Below, in pieces: positions 62,377 through 64,000 of a stretch of 64,000 nucleotides of DNA. This DNA comes from Pseudovirgaria hyperparasitica (Eukaryota; Ascomycota; Dothideomycetes; Acrospermales; Acrospermaceae): the NCBI RefSeq assembly GCF_010093815.1, contig NW_022985568.1:622449-686448 (forward strand). Direction: 5' to 3'. Position 1 is the stretch's first letter; each line of letters starts with the position of its first letter. The notes beneath the pieces were generated by a model, which saw only the letters and a list, made by a program, of their open reading frames with translations, searched no databases and was not told the origin of the DNA. The translations under genes and the position numbers were made by a program.

Positions 62377-63742
62377 TTAGTCAAAGTTGAAAGCCTTGCT
62401 GTACGCCTTCTTCTCCTTCTCTCGTCTCTCCTTGACCTTCTTCTTCAGGCTCGCTAGTTCATTTGTGATGTTTGAGTCGCCTGGAACGTGCTTCAACGCC
62501 TGTTCGAGATCCTTGATAGCTTCTTCCTCATCCTTCTTCGCAGCCCGTGCAAGTGCGCGTCGGTACAGGGCTTTACCCTTGTCTTGCTCACTCACGCCCT
62601 TCTGTCCTAAGGCTTTGGTAGCAGAGTCCAGAGCTGCATCATTCTGCTTCAGCTTGAGCTGCAACAGCGCACTATTCGAGTGTAGCGAGAAGCGTAAGGC
62701 AGATAGTTGTCCCTCGAGCTCTTTGGGATCGCTCTCGAGCGGTGTCGGGTACTCATTAAGATATCGCAGGCCCTTCTGATATTTGTCCACACCAAGACTG
62801 ATATCTCCAGCCTTGAACGCCTTATTTCCCATGTCCTTCAGTTCTGTTGCGATGTTGACAATGTCGGTGCCCTTCCAGTCGCCGCTCTGCTGGTCTTCCG
62901 GAAAGTCCTCATACGGATCGCCAGTGGCATCGGCTTTTTTCTCCGTGGCCGCCTCGTAGTCCGCACCTTTGAGCTCCCCACAATCCACGATCGTAGCCTG
63001 CTTGCTTGGCTTATCACCAGATGGGCACGGTAGGTTCTCAATCGTGCGGACGATGGACTTGCCATTGATGACCTCTCCGAACACGACATGCTTGTTATCG
63101 AGATGAGGGGTGGGAACAGTGGTGACGAAGAATTGAGAGCCGTTGGTGCCTATATGAGCCATTAGGTCAGAAGCTGGTCGACATGCAAAGCGCACAGCGA
63201 CTCACCTGGGCCCGCATTGGCCATGGAGAGCAGGAATGGCCTTTCATGCTTGCGCTCGAAGTTCTCATCCTCGAATTTTTCACCGTAGATCGATTCTCCA
63301 CCTGTACCGTCACCCTTTGTAAAGTCTCCTCCTTGGATCATAAAGCCCTTTATGACGCGATGGAAGAACGATCCCTTATAGGACAGAGCCCTGCCGGACT
63401 TGCCCTCACCCTTCTCACCCGTACATAGCGCCCTGAAGTTCTCGGCGGTCTTAGGAACGACTGCATCAATGGGTCAGTTGCCGGTGCGCAACGACTGGCG
63501 TATTCATCTTCATCTTACTGTCATCGTACTAGAGAAACGTGAGCCAGAGGAACCGCAGAGATGGCCAAGGAGTTGTGAGTAGACTTACGAGCTCAAAGGC
63601 AACTCTTCCGAGCCGAGATCCGTCGATCTCGATATCAAAGTAGACTCTGCTTCGTTCTAAGACGCGAAGTGAGCACAGTGTATTGATACTCAAGTGGGGT
63701 AGCGGGGAAGCAAGCTCAGTTACCTTTCGAGCTCGACGCCAT
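62377..63742 (-). CDS. Cyclophilin-40 (CYP40/Cpr6-type) peptidyl-prolyl isomerase with TPR domain
   Basis: Hsp90 co-chaperone and proline isomerase. Five exons (63742-63724, 63656-63589, 63519-63528, 63460-63206, 63149-62377) give 374 aa, the usual size. The third exon is a 10-nt microexon supplying Tyr-Asp-Asp plus one base; without it the conserved [19 protein letters not shown] block does not read. The isomerase domain (about 5-175) has [15 protein letters not shown] (65-79, catalytic Arg67) and SQFFVTT. His133 in [12 protein letters not shown] sits where CypA has tryptophan, a CYP40 hallmark that lowers cyclosporin affinity. Three TPR units follow (about 215-350), including NKAFKAGD and [18 protein letters not shown], for the Hsp90 C-terminus. 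The tail is lysine-rich. Introns are 56-67 nt. Confidence 0.93.
63519..63528 (-). other. 10-nt microexon of the CYP40 gene
   Basis: TACGATGACA lies between a CTCTAG acceptor and a GTAAGATG donor. The flanking introns are 60 nt (63529-63588) and 58 nt (63461-63518). It restores phase and the YDD residues expected after FEL in this family. Confidence 0.8.
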
Positions 63743-64000
63743 GTTCGAATTGTTATGCGGGTTGATTGTCTTGTGTTCTATTCTGGACAGAGGAAATCTC
63801 GAGTCAGGCAGTGTGTTGAAGAATGGAGTTATGTTAGAGTAGGCGAAGCTGTGCAAGGCTTAAGATGCAGACGCAGATCTGGTGGAATGTTCGAGCACCT
63901 GCACAAGCTTGAACGTGGTGCCCGTGCGCAGCTTTCCCGTTTCTATATTCGGCATTAATCACTTATAGTTGTAAGCATTCGGGAACTCAGGAGATCCTAC
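63743..64000. other. Upstream region of CYP40, window end
   Basis: 258 bp of likely promoter and 5' leader. A plus-strand frame (63683-63958) overlaps the first CYP40 exon in antisense and is not supported as a gene. Confidence 0.35.

Overview
The window looks like part of a filamentous ascomycete chromosome (Pezizomycotina; a Dothideomycete is my guess, not something I can prove). The reasons are short introns of 44-73 nt with GTRNGT-type donors, familiar fungal gene families, and a block of about 41 kb carrying extreme repeat-induced point mutation (RIP). The window has two contrasting halves.

1-42,213 is a repeat island. After about 1.2 kb of ordinary-looking DNA with no recognisable gene, it runs between two arms of a 101-bp inverted repeat (1203-1303 and 42113-42213). 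Inside, CpA/TpG is nearly gone and TpA is everywhere, so no long reading frame survives. The boundaries resolve into a Russian-doll nest. Element C (about 3.5 kb of its own DNA, bounded by the inverted repeat) was entered by B, a Ty3/Gypsy LTR retrotransposon on the minus strand (3312-40816, 228-bp LTRs, about 7.4 kb of its own DNA). B was entered by A, a plus-strand Ty3/Gypsy element (7034-14784, 202-bp LTRs, target duplication CTTAT), and by D, a DNA transposon of about 22 kb (16213-38575) with short inverted ends and a probable TA duplication. D carries a solo LTR of family A (26323-26524, duplication GTAGG), many tandem repeats, an assembly gap (19958-20212) and the trace of a Plavaka/CACTA-like transposase. 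The retrotransposons are fossils, heavily broken throughout.

42,214-64,000 is gene-rich and unmutated. Eight genes all lie on the minus strand. In coordinate order they are: a 1.1-1.2 thousand-residue coiled-coil protein of unknown function; a small secreted protein resembling the Alt a 1-like (AA1-like) fold; a Prx5/Asp f 3-type peroxiredoxin; SMC5 of the SMC5/6 complex; fumarase with a mitochondrial presequence; an MFS anion:cation symporter of the Dal5/Tna1 type; an MFS sugar transporter; and a cyclophilin-40 co-chaperone. Exon models for seven of them close in frame with standard splice sites. They add up to 182 aa (secreted protein), 176 aa (peroxiredoxin), 1126 aa (SMC5), 537 aa (fumarase), 486 aa (Dal5-like), 507 aa (sugar transporter) and 374 aa (CYP40). 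The 3' end of the coiled-coil gene is uncertain. The genes do not form a pathway. They are mostly housekeeping, plus two transporters and one candidate secreted effector about 5 kb from the repeat island.

The most interesting points are the nest with its readable insertion order, the large Plavaka-like transposon with in-frame minisatellites, the inverted repeat that coincides with the edges of the RIP block, the sequence context in which CpA escapes RIP, and a 10-nt microexon in the CYP40 gene.
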